A stretch of DNA of 64,000 nt from Omphiscola glabra (Eukaryota > Mollusca > Gastropoda > Lymnaeidae): positions 29,302,366 through 29,366,365 of the forward strand of contig OZ024795.1 of assembly GCA_964017045.1 (NCBI GenBank), read 5' to 3'. Under the pieces are notes generated by a model. The model did no database searches and had not been told where the DNA came from. It saw only the letters and a list, made by a program, of their open reading frames with translations. Every line of letters starts with the position of its first letter. The first letter of the stretch is position 1. The position numbers and the translations under genes are program-made. Below are positions 35,204 through 47,692 of the stretch, piece by piece.

Positions 35204-36101
35204 TCTGCAGATTACATAACAGTACAATTGACTGAATCATCTGCAGATTACATAACAGTACAATTGACTGAATCATCTGCAGATTACATAACAGTACAAT
35301 TGATTGAATCATCTGCAGATTACATAACAGTACAATTGACTGAATCATCTGCAGATTACATAACAGTACAATTGACTGAATCATCTGCAGATTACATAAC
35401 AGTACAATTGACTGAATCATCTGCAGATTACATAACAGTACAATTGACTGAATCATCTGCAGATTACATAACAGTACAATTGACTGAATCATCTGCAGAT
35501 TACATAACAGTACAATTGACTGAATCATCTGCAGATTACATAACAGTACAATTGACTGAATCATCTGCAGATTACATAACAGTACAATTGACTGAATCAT
35601 CTGCAGATTACATAACAGTACAATTGATTGAATCATCTGCAGATTACATAACAGTACAATTGATTGAATCATCTGCAGATTACATAACAGTACAATTGAC
35701 TGAATCATCTGCAGATTACATAACAGTACAATTGACTGAATCATCTGCAGATTACATAACAGTACAATTGATTGAATCATCTGCAGATTACATAACAGTA
35801 CAATTGATTGAATCATATGCAGATTACATAACAGTACAATTGATTGAATCATCTGCAGATTACATAACAGTACAATTGATTGAATCATATGCAGATTACA
35901 TAACAGTACAATTGATTGAATCATCTGCAGATTACATAACAGTACAATTGATTGAATCATATGCAGATTACATAACAGTACAATTGATTGAATCATCTGC
36001 AGATTACATAACAGTACAATTGATTGAATCATATGCAGATTACATAACAGTACAATTGATTGAATCATCTGCAGATTACATAACAGTACAATTGATTGAA
36101 A
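35204..36101. repeat. 36-bp minisatellite, ~25 copies
   Basis: Unit AGATTACATAACAGTACAAT + TGACTGAATCATCTGC, nearly identical between copies. The first half mostly carries TGACTG, the second half TGATTG. From about 35810, copies alternate ATCTGC and ATATGC, a 72-bp dimer repeated at least four times. Open on both strands for more than 320 codons only because 36 is a multiple of three. Confidence 0.97.
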
Positions 36102-36206
36102 CAGTGACGAGGTTTTGTTTCACGTCTGCTGAGTTTAGAATTAATGAAAAGTTATCTATATATATATGTGAAAACAACATAGCAACGAAGCAATGAAAAA
36201 AGGACA

Positions 36207-37000
36207 AAGTAATATCTGGACAATAATATCTGGACAATAATATCTGGACAATAATATCTGGACAATAATATCTGGACAATAATATCTGGACAATAATATC
36301 TGGACAATAATATCTGGACAATAATATCTGGACAATAATATCTGAACAATAATATCAGAACAATAATATCTGGACAATAATATCTGGACAATAATATCTG
36401 AACAATAATATCTGGACAATAATATCTGGACAATAATATCTGGACAATAATATCTGGACAATAATATCAGAACAATAATATCTGGACAATAATATCTGGA
36501 CAATAATATCTGGACAATAATATCAGAACAATAATATCTGGACAATAATATCAGAACAATAATATCTGGACAATAATATCTGGACAATAATATCTGGACA
36601 ATAATATCTGGACAATAATATCTGGACAATAATATCTGGACAATAATATCTGGACAATAATATCTGGACAATAATATCTGGACAATAATATCAGAACAAT
36701 AATATCAGAACAATAATATCTGGACAATAATATCTGGACAATAATATCTGGACAATAATATCTGGACAATAATATCTGGACAATAATATCTGGACAATAA
36801 TATCTGGACAATAATATCTGGACAATAATACCTGGACAATAATATCTGGACAATACTATCTGGACAATAATATCTGGAGAACAATCATAGCTGGACAATA
36901 ACATCTGGACAACAATATCTGGACAATTATAATCTGGACAATATTATCTGGCAATAATATGTGGACAATAATATCTGGACAGTAATATCTGGAAAATACA
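36207..37000. repeat. 14-bp minisatellite, ~55 copies
   Basis: Unit AATAATATCTGGAC with the variant AATATCAGAACA recurring in patterned positions. Decays after about 36850. Begins about 105 bp after the 36-bp array ends. Confidence 0.97.
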
Positions 37001-37004
37001 ACCG

Positions 37005-38250
37005 TTCATACAACCGAGATCATCAGCCAACGGTTCCCTCATCCTTTATTTTTAGTACTGGTACCCAAGAAATGGACAACTTAACCCAAAGAACAACCAC
37101 AGATATTTCCTGAATGTTCTAAGTGAGTGGCCGCCGATTGCCGAGTCTTAAAATCAAAAGGCCCTCAGGCCTCAGGGGCCACTCGCATGTAAAGAGTTTG
37201 GTATCGGCCCATCGAGTCGGCCGGGCGGTGGTCGGAGAGACGGCCACTTGTGTGAGTAACTTAGTCAATATTGAACAACAGTTTTAAGTTTCCTGGATTA
37301 ATTTACTCCGGTTACCACTTTACTGGAGAACACATCAGTTTTACACTAAGGAAAGGGGGGGGGGGAGGGGGGGGTGAGAAGGAATCAGGGAACATGTCAG
37401 TTTTAAACTAAGGAACTGGGGGGGGGGGGTGAGAGAGAATCAGGGAAGGGTAGTGGTTGCATGGGTGTGTGTGTGTACGGGAGCAGTTAGAACAGAATCG
37501 ACGAATTTTTCGAAAGGACCTTTCTGGTTGGAGTTGTTGTACATAAAAGTGCACTTATGAACAGCAGTCATATGTGGTGTCTCTTTTAAAATATGTTCGT
37601 CTGTAAGAATCGCCGTAAGACGCTGAGAAGCACTGAGATAAAAGTTGTTGTCTTTACCACGGGGCAGCCTCGGTTATCATTTCAGGAAATAGAATGACTT
37701 CGACATAACACAAAACTCCAAACACATATATGACGTAAGAAGCGAAACCCCATAAAAAATTAAAACTATATAAGCGAATAAATATCGCTGATGACCATTT
37801 GTAATGTATTGGTAATCAGGAGCTAATGTATTGGTAATCAGGAGCAGATTTGTACAACTTACATGACTGAAAAAACAACAAAAAGCTGTTACACCAACTT
37901 CCTTGATGTACTCTACAGTTATTCCCAAAAGTACATTTAAGCTAAAACTTTGGTGGGTGGCGGGTCTGAGTTTCTTTCCCCGAATTCAGGGGCGAAACAA
38001 AGAAAGGACACCCAAATGGATTGTGGAACTCTTTCTGAGGGTATCGGGTGTCGCAGGCAAAGAGCTTAGTGTTGAGGGGTTATTGCGGTGAATGCGACGG
38101 CTGTTTGTCCAGTGGGAATTGGCAGCTTTAATCCTGGGTAATATAATACCATCAGCATGATGGCGAGTCCACCAGCGAATGAGTCAAGAACGGGGACAAT
38201 CAAAACTTGTGGAAATTCAACATGTTACTCTTAAGGCACCCTACCCCCGC
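37005..38250. other. Unique sequence with G runs
   Basis: No exon. G runs around 37356-37374 and 37418-37428, the latter in a partial duplication of AACATGTCAGTTTTA. Confidence 0.5.
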
Positions 38251-38254
38251 CATC

Positions 38255-38510
38255 AACACTATATCATCCCACCACCAACAACAATCCCACCATTAACCCT
38301 ACCCCACCATCGTCACTGCATACCACCCCATAAACCCACCAGCAAAACTACCCCACCATCGTCACTTCATACCACCCCATAAACCCACCAGCAACACTAC
38401 CCCATCATCGTCTCTGTATACCACCCTATAAACCCACCAGCAACACTACCCCACCATCGTCACTGCATACCACCCTATAAACCCACCAGCAACACTACCC
38501 CACCACCAGC
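38255..38510. repeat. 49-bp repeat x4
   Basis: Copies of ACCCCACCATCGTCACTGCA + TACCACCCCATAAACCCACC..., spaced 49 bp (38302, 38351, ...). Confidence 0.9.
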
Positions 38511-38704
38511 TTTACCGGAAAAAATCATCCTACAACCTTATAATCCTTGCCAACATCCCTTCCCATCATCCCACTCATCACTAAAAGTATCCTCCCATCA
38601 ATATCGTTACCATAAAGGACACCCTTTCCTCTAAATTCCCAGCCACCTCGTAAGCCTTACCCAACCATAAAACTAACCCATACATCAGTATTATCCAAAA
38701 ATAA

Positions 38705-39140
38705 CCCTAACCCATACAGCTGCCTTACCCAACCATAAATCTAAACAATACATCTGCCTTACCCAACCATAAATCTAAACAACACATCTGCCTTACCCAA
38801 CCATAAATCTAAACAACACATCTGCCTTACCCAACCATAAATCTAAACAATACATCTGCCTTACCCAACCATAAATCTAAACAACACATCTGCCTTACCC
38901 AACCATAAATCTAAACAACACATCTGCCTTACCCAACCATAAATCTAAACAACACATCTGCCTTACCCAACCATAAATCTAAACAACACATCTGCCTTAC
39001 CCAACCATAATTCTAAACAACACATCTGCCTTACCCAACCATAAATCTAAACAACACATCTGCCTTACCCAACCATAAATCTAAACAACACATCTGCCTT
39101 ACCCAACCATAAATCTAAACAACACATCTGCCTTATACAA
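38705..39140. repeat. 34-bp minisatellite, ~13 copies
   Basis: Unit TTACCCAACCATAAATCTAA + ACAACACATCTGCC; highly homogeneous, with ACAATACATC variants. Confidence 0.96.
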
Positions 39141-39440
39141 CTATAACCCTAACCCAAACATCAACACAACCCAAACATTCCCCCCCCCCCTTTTTTTACA
39201 CACACACTTTAAAAAACACACACAAACACACATGCATTTTCTAAATCTACGACTACGTCTTAATGGTCATCCCATTCCTCTCTCTCCCTTTGTCTCTCTC
39301 TCTGTCTCTCTCCCCTCCCCCTCTCTCTCCCTTTGTCTCTCTCCCTCTGTCTCTCTCCCTCTGTCTCTCTCCCCTCCCCCTCTCCCCCCTCTCATATTGC
39401 GTTTTCTCGCCTCTTGTCTGTATTTCTTCATCTAACAACT
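39141..39440. repeat. CT-rich microsatellite tract
   Basis: C10T7 run near 39181, then CTCTCTCCCTTTGTCTCTCT-type repeats to 39390. Confidence 0.85.
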
Positions 39441-42330
39441 AATTAAATCTGAAATAAAAAAAGGTCACATTCCTAAAGATGTTTCTGGTTCAGTTGATCT
39501 ATGATAAAAACATTACATTATCTCGACAAACAAATTCCTTCAAATCAACAAAGAGAGATAGAGTACTGTTTGAGGCTAACACGTGCAGTTCTCCTATGTA
39601 GTTACTCATAACTAGATTAAGGATTCTCAAACTACAACAGTCGATGTCTTTTTTACCCAGATCGAGAGTTTACTTTTAATACACACTGACGAAGACTCCA
39701 ATTAAGGTTGAAAGTAAAGGTTTACAAAATTCAATCGTACAACCAGTTTCATTCTCTTTACATGACCTCTTGAACAAAAAGAACAATTTGAGGACACCTT
39801 ATGCAGCATTCCGTGCTTCTTTCAAGTATAATTGCTAAGCAATTTCAATTAAGAGCCTTGCCTGCTGTCTTTGAACCACATTGCCTATTATATCGTTAGG
39901 ACCACACAAGACAGCACGGCGGTGGAGACCACAAGACGCAATCAGCCACAAAGAACTGACATAATTTAGTGCCTTAGTTGTTGGCCGTACGTCAGCTTTG
40001 AGGCAAATGTTTGTACAATTATTGAGTTTTATGCGCGCCTGGACTCGCGGTTATTAGGGTTTTGAAAATGAAATCTATCGACTGGACGGATTTTATTTGA
40101 ACAAACTAAATCAGCAGCATACAAAAATAAGTCGCCCTTTGTAATTATACGGTAGATGGCGCTGTTAACAGCCGGAGGGTAAAACATCTCCTACAATGGA
40201 ATTTTTTGTAACAAATAGAAGTAGAACAATTGTTAAGAAATATATACAACGGTGGGCAGAGATGCAGAACAAACTAAAGGTAAATATTGAGAACAAACTA
40301 AATGTAAATATTGAATGGTAAGAAAACGATGTGCGAGCGACGAATGACTCTCCCCAGTCCGCCCTCTCCTCAGACTCCTTTCCCCAACCCTCCTCTCCTC
40401 CACCAGACGACGCCAGGTACATACCGGTAAATTAGAAGTTTAAAAAAAGTCCTTAAAATTTAACTCCAGGTCAGCTTGCCAACGCAGAGGAGTCGCCACC
40501 ACTGCTACTTCCGGTAAAGGGAGACTAACACAACTTGATGTTTGTGCTCTAGTTATAATGAAGTTTGCTTCCAGAACATCGCCAGCAGACATTGGCGACC
40601 GTGGGAGGGGGGGGGGGGACTATCTGGTCTGCAATCGTACTTTGGGGTAAACTCCCAGTGGTCTACCAGTAAACACGCGAAGAACGCGGCAAGGTGAGAT
40701 GGCGCTGCCCTGACTATTTCACTCCTTGAGACTGTTTTTGGAGATAGTTTCCGTACAAATGCCACCCACCCCCTTAGAGTCCTCGGCACCCCACCCCCGG
40801 GGGTGTGGGTGTAGAGAGACTGCAGCAGATTCCGAAAAGGAATAAAGTTTAATGCAGACTTAAGTCACTGTTAAGTAAAAGCCGAAAAATATAAGGTGCT
40901 ACAATATTAGGAAAAGAAAATGCTACTCTGTAAATGAAAGGTATGTATGTACAGAACAGCTCCTTATTGAAAAACAACAACATAGGGTCTTGAAAACATT
41001 TACCAAGAGTACGCAAACACATATGCCTACCAGCTGAAGAGGAATAGGAGGGGTATCAGGCCCCATTCCAACCTCCTCTAAAAGATAAAAAACATTAATA
41101 ATTGGTGTGTAGAAGTTCTCAAGTAAACCTACATTTCCCGTCAAAAGAACCATCCCTTGAAATGGAAACCAAGTAGGTTCGAAGTACAATCAGCGATGTT
41201 CTAATCCACCATTTTCCCAATAATATCCATAACGCCCAACCCATCTCACTCACTCTCTCTTTATTTATTATTTTTTTCAGAAACCCATGTTTCATGCCTT
41301 GTCGTCATGGCAACGAATATTAGATAACGATTTTTTAAAATTTAAAATTAGTTGTTGTTTTTTTTTTTTTTGGGGGGGGGGGGGGGGGGAGGGAAAGAAT
41401 TGTCGTGAGGGATGCAGGAGGAGTTCTAGAAAACAGACACACCTGACATGTTTATTTGTTTACTAACCACGTCTGACGGTCTAGCAGACGACCAGTTGTA
41501 CTCACTGCTCACAACTTCTCGGTGGGAGATCGCCCTCAGTTTAAAGATTACAGAGTGTAAACACGAGACAATAATGGCACTGCACTTTGTACAAAGACGG
41601 ACCCGCTCGCCTTGATACGACAGATAAACTACCGTCAAACAGAAACCCCTCTTCTGCCGTGATCCGAAAACAAGATGGCCGCGAGAGGTAAGAAAATGAC
41701 AAGTATTTAAAATATGTTGGGCTGCAGGGTCTGGGGCTAGCGGTTGAGGATCGTTTTGGTCGGAGTTGCGGTAGATCCAATGTCTATTAAATTTTTACCT
41801 TAAAAAAATTATAGCCGATAAAATCTAAAATTTGAATATGTATTGCAGATGACTTTTAGCTTTCGATATATTTCACCAACAGGAAAATAAAAAAATACAC
41901 TCTATGCCAACGTTGTTATTTATGACTCGACTTCACATTTTTTCCTTTACCAGCACAGCAGGCCTGGAACATTTCAACCGCCTCTCAGAAACTGAAAAGT
42001 CGGTAAAAAGAAAGAAACAGGCCGTCAAGTCTCAACTTGACCCACTTAAGGAAAGGCTTTTAAAATACGAAACTAACACTTGGAACTGTTTTAGAACTCC
42101 GCTCTTGTTTCGTGTTTACCCGACTCGTTTTTCCGAGCTAATTTTGTCTGTCATCACAGACCGAGGCCTGAACAGATAGGTCAAATATTTACCCCATCAT
42201 GCAGCTGTTGTCGTTTTATTTTAAACACACGAATACAGAGTTGGAGTTTGTAGGATAATGCTAGTCAAAAACACATTGACTGCTTAAGGTCTGAGTACAT
42301 TTCGTCATTGGCCATGCGTTAAATCATAAT
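39441..42330. other. Unique intronic sequence
   Basis: No exon with convincing splice sites. 39830-40100 is non-repetitive and conserved-element-like. A T13 run followed directly by about 18 G lies at 41352-41389. A 91-codon frame at 41904-42179 has a lysine-rich helical stretch (SETEKSVKRKKQAVKSQ) but no recognised family. Confidence 0.45.
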
Positions 42331-42602
42331 GACCGGTGTGCATAGAGGAATGGTCAGACATTCATCCGTGGGGTAGACAGGTGTGCATAGAGGAATGGTC
42401 AGACATTCATCCGTGGTGTGGACAGGTGTGCATAGAGGAATGGTCAGACATTCACCCGTGGTGTGGACAGGTGTGCATAGAGGAATGGTCAGACATTCAT
42501 CCGTGGTGTGGACAGGTGTGCATAGAGGAATGGTCAGACATTCATCCGTGAGGTGGACAGGTGTGCATAGAGGAATGGTCAGACATTCATCCGTGGTGTG
42601 GT
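42331..42602. repeat. 45-bp minisatellite x6
   Basis: Copies of GTGTGCATAGAGGAATGGTC + AGACATTCATCCGTGGTGTGGACAG at exact 45-bp spacing (42336, 42381, ...). Confidence 0.96.
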
Positions 42603-42699
42603 TTTAAGGAATAAGCTTATGTTGATTAATTTCTTCTAACTCACAGATGGTCGTAATGGTCATCATGTTTGAGACGCCGACACCATGTTTGAGAAATGG

Positions 42700-42830
42700 A
42701 CATCATGATTGATACGTAGACACGATGTTTAAGACAGTGAGTGATATACTGACCATTGAGTGACCAGGGAGTGACATGATTACCATTGAGTGACCAGTGA
42801 GTGACATGATGATCATTGAGTGACCGGTGA
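42700..42830. repeat. Short GAGTGACCAGTGAGTGACAT repeat
   Basis: Three to four imperfect units of CATTGAGTGACCAGTGAGTG. Confidence 0.7.
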
Positions 42831-42989
42831 TTTTAAACTAACTTGAAATAGACGATCATATTAATGAGCTCGTTAATTAAAGTACTTCTTTTAAAAATAA
42901 ATTGTTTGTTTCTTATTACTTACTTTTAGTCTGAGACAAATAAAGCTAAACGTTCTATATGAAAGCAGGCGTTTATCGGAAATTACCTT

Positions 42990-43150
42990 TCAGGTGGTAC
43001 AGTCTCCACTTTGCCTCCTCACCGCTGGTACAGTCTACATTTTGCCTCCTCACCGCTGGTATAGTCTACACTTTGCCTCCTCACCGCTGGTACAATCTTC
43101 ACTTTGCCTCTTCACCGCTAGTACAGTCTACAAATTGCATGATCACCGTT
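42990..43150. repeat. 31-bp minisatellite x5
   Basis: Unit GTACAGTCTACACTTTGCCT + CCTCACCGCTG. Confidence 0.93.
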
Positions 43151-43499
43151 GGTCAAAGAAGCTCACCTCCACCTCAGCAGGTATGCACTTAGGTCCATCA
43201 TCCGAGTTTATTAACCAGTTCTATTTTAAAACAGAAAGCTCAGTGGCGCCACCTGTGTGCTCGTGCCAGAACAAAGCTGGGAAAAGACCTCCTTTACCGT
43301 ACTGCAATTTGACAAAAGGTAAAGGCGGGGAGATAATTCACGAATTCCTGACCCGAGTGGTAACGCCCCTGCCTGTTCCTTATTAAATTAAACACTCCAA
43401 TTACATCAACAAATAAACCGGATAATTACGACATTAGCAGTGACGTCGTTTCTCACGAGTCTGTCTGTAGTTAAGGGGGGGGGGGGGCAGTAGAGAAGA

Positions 43500-43746
43500 C
43501 GCGTGTGTGTGTGAGAAACAAAAGAGAGATGGAAAGAGAGAGAGAGGGAGAGAGAGAGAGGGGGGAGGGATGGAGATTGAAAGGGAGAGGAAGGGAGGTA
43601 GAATGAGAGAGGGAGGGAGATTGCGAGGGAGGGATATTTAGAGAGAGTGAGGGAGGGAGGGAAATGGAGAAAGGGAGAGAGATATACACAGAGAGGGAAA
43701 GAGAGAGGGGGGGCCGCGAGAAATAGAGAGAGAGGGAGATATACAC

Positions 43747-43777
<31 letters not shown>
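43500..43777. repeat. GA-rich (GAGAGGGAG) tract
   Basis: Almost pure purine on the plus strand for about 280 bp, with irregular GAGAGAGAGG units and a terminal (GA)n. A poly(G) run lies just before it (43476-43487). Confidence 0.92.
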
Positions 43778-43854
43778 CACGCAGCTAGAGGGGACTGGTC
43801 TTTGAAAAGTATGCAGCATTCCATTATTTTATTACTGTTTAGTTGATTTATTAT

Positions 43855-43950
43855 TATCATTGTTATTATTGTTATTATTGTTTTGTTGTTCTGGTTTTTA
43901 TTGTTGTTATTGTTATTATTATTATTAATTATTATTATTATTATTATTAT
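43855..43950. repeat. (TTR)n microsatellite
   Basis: TTATTGTTATTATTGTT passing into pure ATT repeats. Confidence 0.9.
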
Positions 43951-44384
43951 ACTCCCAATGATCTACATTTCGAAAATGAAAATTATTTTTAAACACATAT
44001 TTTACCAGAATGGATCACTAAACAGAAAATTCAGTAGCACATGTTTGGCTGTACCTGGCACACGCAACATACTGAACAACTCTGGTTGGGTTTAAGTTCT
44101 GCAACCTCCGTCTATCATCTCCGTTCAACCCACGTGACACACACTGATAGAATAGAACTTTTTTTTTTCTCTTGATGACATCACAGACACCAAAGAGTTA
44201 CTTCTCAAGACACAGAAAAGAGATGTGTTATCGCCCTCGGAGGTTTCTCCCAGCAACCCTTCAAAGTGCTTCGTTAGCTAGATGGGATCACTTGTAACTC
44301 GTGGCCGGCAATTACCTAGAGCTAAATTTATGTTGGAGAACAGACGCCATTTGTGAAGTCTTTGCTTACTCTTCGGTTTCTCTA
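43951..44384. other. Unique sequence
   Basis: Nothing recognised. Confidence 0.5.
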
Positions 44385-44607
44385 CAGCTTATTACTGCCC
44401 TTCGTTTCTCTATAGCGTATTACTGCCCTTCGTTTTCTCTATACTTATTACTGCCCTTCTTTTTTTCAATAGCTTATTACTGCCCTTCTTTTTCTATAGG
44501 TTATTACTGCCCTTCTTTTTTTTCTATAGGTTATTACTGCCCTTCTTTTTTCTATAGGTTATTACTGCCCTTCTTTTTTCTATAGGTTATTACTGCCCTT
44601 CGTTTTC
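44385..44607. repeat. ~27-bp minisatellite x8
   Basis: TTATTACTGCCCTTCTTTTT + TTCTATAGG units with variable T-run length. Confidence 0.93.
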
Positions 44608-45579
44608 CCTGTCAACATAAGGACAGACGGCGAAGTTAAGCATGAAGCAATTGAGCCGGGAGTACGTTCAGCAAAGACACATTATTTGTGTTAAAAATCT
44701 TAAATTTGTCAACTGTTTTAATGACACGCAGATAAAGCTCTCACCTGGGCGAATTTGGATCTATTTGATTTTGTTATCCTTAATGATACAATGAGTTGAC
44801 CTTATCAATCGTTACACGTACCTGTCCTACTTAATTGTATTACATAGCAAGCAGTTTTCTCTGAGTTGTTCAACAATATTCTCTAAGGTAGGCGGATATG
44901 ATGTAATCATGACGTACACACATAACACATATCTAGTCTGTCTAGATACCATAAAGAAAAACGATTTAAAATGTTCAACTAGGTTCATTTTTTTTATAGA
45001 GGTGGGGGTTGGGGAAGGTGTGTCGAGGTGGGGGGGGGGGGGGACGGGGGTGTGGATAAGAAAATATAGTTTTGGAGAAAACTGATAAGAAATATGAGTG
45101 GCGGGAATTGATCCCAGGGCATCAGGCATGTCCAGCAGGAGCTGGTTATAAATAAATCTGGTCTAAAGAGACTATCTAATGAATGTCCCCTCCCCTCACT
45201 TTTATCACGACCTGTCGGCGCCTGTGCGGTGTACGCAACGCGAGCATGCGAGCTATTTTTGTGTGTGTGTTCAAAGGATAAACAATACTCGAATAGGGAA
45301 CGACAACTCTTTGTAAGGCCGGGCAAAGTAAGTCTACCCGGAGTTATCTGCAAGTGTGCGTCACATCAAAACAGATGGCGAAATGATGGTTCCGGACTTA
45401 AGGGCATGGAAAGGGCCCAATCATTGCCCAATCATTGCCAAATCATTGTCCCATCATTGCCACACAAATGTAGTTGGTTTACTTTGAGCGTAAGACTACC
45501 CAATCAACAGTACCGTATAATTCTACTGGAAACATTCAAACTCATGTGCTGTAGTAACATCTATAACCCACCCCGACCC
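44608..45579. other. Unique sequence with G run
   Basis: No exon. G-rich 45002-45052. The minus strand near 45105-45125 has a tRNA T-arm-like word (GGGATCAATTCCCGCC) without a full tRNA. Confidence 0.5.
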
Positions 45580-46252
45580 CCCAACCACAATACTCTATGC
45601 AGTTCTACTCGCAACCAGACCCCCCCCCAACCACAATACTCTATGCAGTTCTACTCGCAACCCGACCCCCCCCAACCACAATACTCCATGCAGTTCTACT
45701 CGCAACCTGACCCCCCCAACCACAACACTCTATGCAGTTCTACTCGCAACCCGACCCCCCCAACCACAATACTCTATGCAGTTCTACTCGCAACCCGACC
45801 CCCCAACCACAATGCTCTATGCAGTTCTACTCGCAAGCCGACCCCTCCCCCAACCACAATACTCTATGCAGTTCTACTTGCAACCCGACCCCCCCCCCCA
45901 ACCACAATACTCTATGCAGTTCTACTCGCAACCCGACCCCCCCAACCACAACACTCTATGCAGTTCTACTCGCAACCCGACCCCCCAACCACAATACTCT
46001 ATGCAGTTCTACTCGCAACCCGACCCCCCCAACCACAATACTCTATGCAGTTCTACTCGCAACCCGACCCCTCCCCCAACCACAATACTCTATGCAGTTC
46101 TACTTGCAACCCGACCCCCCCAACCACAATACTCTATGCAGTTCTACTCGCAACCCGACCCCCCCAACCACAATACTCTATGCAGTTCTACTCGCAACCC
46201 GACCCCCTTAACCACAATACTCTATGCAGTTCTACTCGCAACCTGACCCCTC
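45580..46252. repeat. ~44-bp minisatellite, 15 copies
   Basis: AACCACAATACTCTATGCAG + TTCTACTCGCAACCCGA followed by a C run of 5-9 that sets the unit length (42-48 bp). Variable C-run length scrambles the frame, so overlapping open frames appear in all three phases. Confidence 0.96.
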
Positions 46253-46394
46253 TTTCCACCCAGAAGCTTATTACTTACTCCATTTTAAAAGTCAGACACC
46301 AGGTGTGAGTGACATGGATTCTGTCTGTGCATCTTTAGACTCCACCGTGCCGTGGATCATCATCTAAAATCATCTGTACAAACACGAGTTGATT

Positions 46395-46650
46395 CAAACG
46401 TTACCGAGTTATGTAGTGTACCGAGTTGATTCAAATTGTACCGAGTTGATTCAAAGTACCGAGTTGATTCAAATTGTACCGAGTTAATTCAAATTGTACC
46501 GAGTTAATTCAAATTGTACCGAGTTAATTCGAATTGTACCGAGTTAATTCAAATTGTACCGAGTTAATTCAAATTGTACCGAGTTAATTCAAATTGTACC
46601 GAGTTATTTAGTGTACCGAGTTTATTTAATGTACCGAGTAGATTCAGTGT
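46395..46650. repeat. 20-bp minisatellite
   Basis: About 12 copies of ACCGAGTTAATTCAAATTGT, shorter at the edges. Confidence 0.93.
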
Positions 46651-46659
46651 ACCAATTAA

Positions 46660-47059
46660 ACTCCTCAACAGAAACTCTCAGACCCCCCCCCCTTTTTTTT
46701 TTCCTCGCAGGACCCACTGGTATATCTAATCAGGTCGTCATTGTACTTTAGTGCCCGAGTAGAACAAGGGCACTCGTGTGCGCGCCTGTTGTGCTAAGGA
46801 TGCCTCAAAGGGACATCACGAGACTCTCGTGCAGATCGTGTGGTAATACGAGGTTCAGTATGGGTGGCTATCAGGCTATCTAAGTGTAAGCAACTTCAGC
46901 TTCTAGACTTATCTCGGCAGTTTTATTTCAGTCGAGGAGACGGGCGCGAGTGGGACATAGGGATGCCCGCACTGTACGAGAACCGAGCGAGGTTCTTTAT
47001 CGGCTTCCTTGAAACTACGAGCCACGACATCAGCTGCATTCATTGTTACATGGACGGCC
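46660..47059. other. Unique sequence
   Basis: C9T9 run near 46684-46702. A 76-codon frame at 46840-47070 has no recognised motif or splice support. Confidence 0.5.
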
Positions 47060-47215
47060 GTGAACAGTGAGATACATACCACTGGTCAGTTAAGTACGCG
47101 TGAACAGTGAGATACATGTCACTGGTCAGTTTAATGTATGGGCGTGAACAGTGAGATACATGTCACTGGTCAGTTAAGTACGGGCGTGAACAGTGAGATT
47201 AATGCCACTGGTCAG
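47060..47215. repeat. ~42-bp repeat x4
   Basis: GTGAACAGTGAGATACATGT + CACTGGTCAGTTAAGTACGGGC. Confidence 0.92.
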
Positions 47216-47482
47216 TGTTAAGCGATAAGAAGGCAAAGCTGCATTGTTCAACTGACCAGCGACTATCTGAGAATAATTCCCGTTAATGATGCCATGAATT
47301 AATAGTGAACTGTAGAACATGATCACAGAACTGACAAAAACACGATCATAGAACATGGTCAAAGAAGTGACCAGAAAATTGAAGTCAAATAAAAACAAAA
47401 ACAAAATTATTGTCGTCTAAATATTGTCGCCCCCCCACAAACACTCACACACGCCATTCCCTTCCCAACGAGCACCACAAAC

Positions 47483-47692
47483 TGACACTCATACACATGC
47501 ACTACGGGCTGACACTCATACACATGCACTATGGGCTGACACTCATACATCTGCACCACGGGCTGACACTCATACATCTGCACCACGGGCTGACACTCAT
47601 ACACATGCACTACGGGCTGACACTCATACATCTGCACCACGGGCTGACACTCATACATCTGCACTACGGGCTGACACTCATACACGTAAGCC
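47483..47692. repeat. 27-bp minisatellite x8
   Basis: GCTGACACTCATACACATGC + ACTACGG; CACATGC and CATCTGC versions are interspersed. Confidence 0.95.

Noticed and set aside
35228..36196. Open frames of more than 320 codons on both strands with 12-residue repeats
   Set aside because: They follow from a stop-free 36-bp tandem repeat; open equally on both strands, with no start context, domain or splice evidence.
36076..36904. Several overlapping minus-strand frames rich in Tyr and Cys
   Set aside because: Translation of the 14-bp repeat in successive phases.
41904..42179. 91-codon frame with a basic helical stretch, considered as a nested exon
   Set aside because: No family recognised, no convincing splice pair, and it lies on the strand opposite to STPG2.
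45095..45160. tRNA or tRNA-SINE on the minus strand
   Set aside because: Only a T-arm-like word (GGGATCAATTCCCGCC) is present; no A-box, acceptor stem or anticodon arm could be drawn.
45229..46308. 359-codon frame
   Set aside because: Mostly the 44-bp C-rich minisatellite; variable C runs keep several phases open. The non-repeat front part has no recognised domain.
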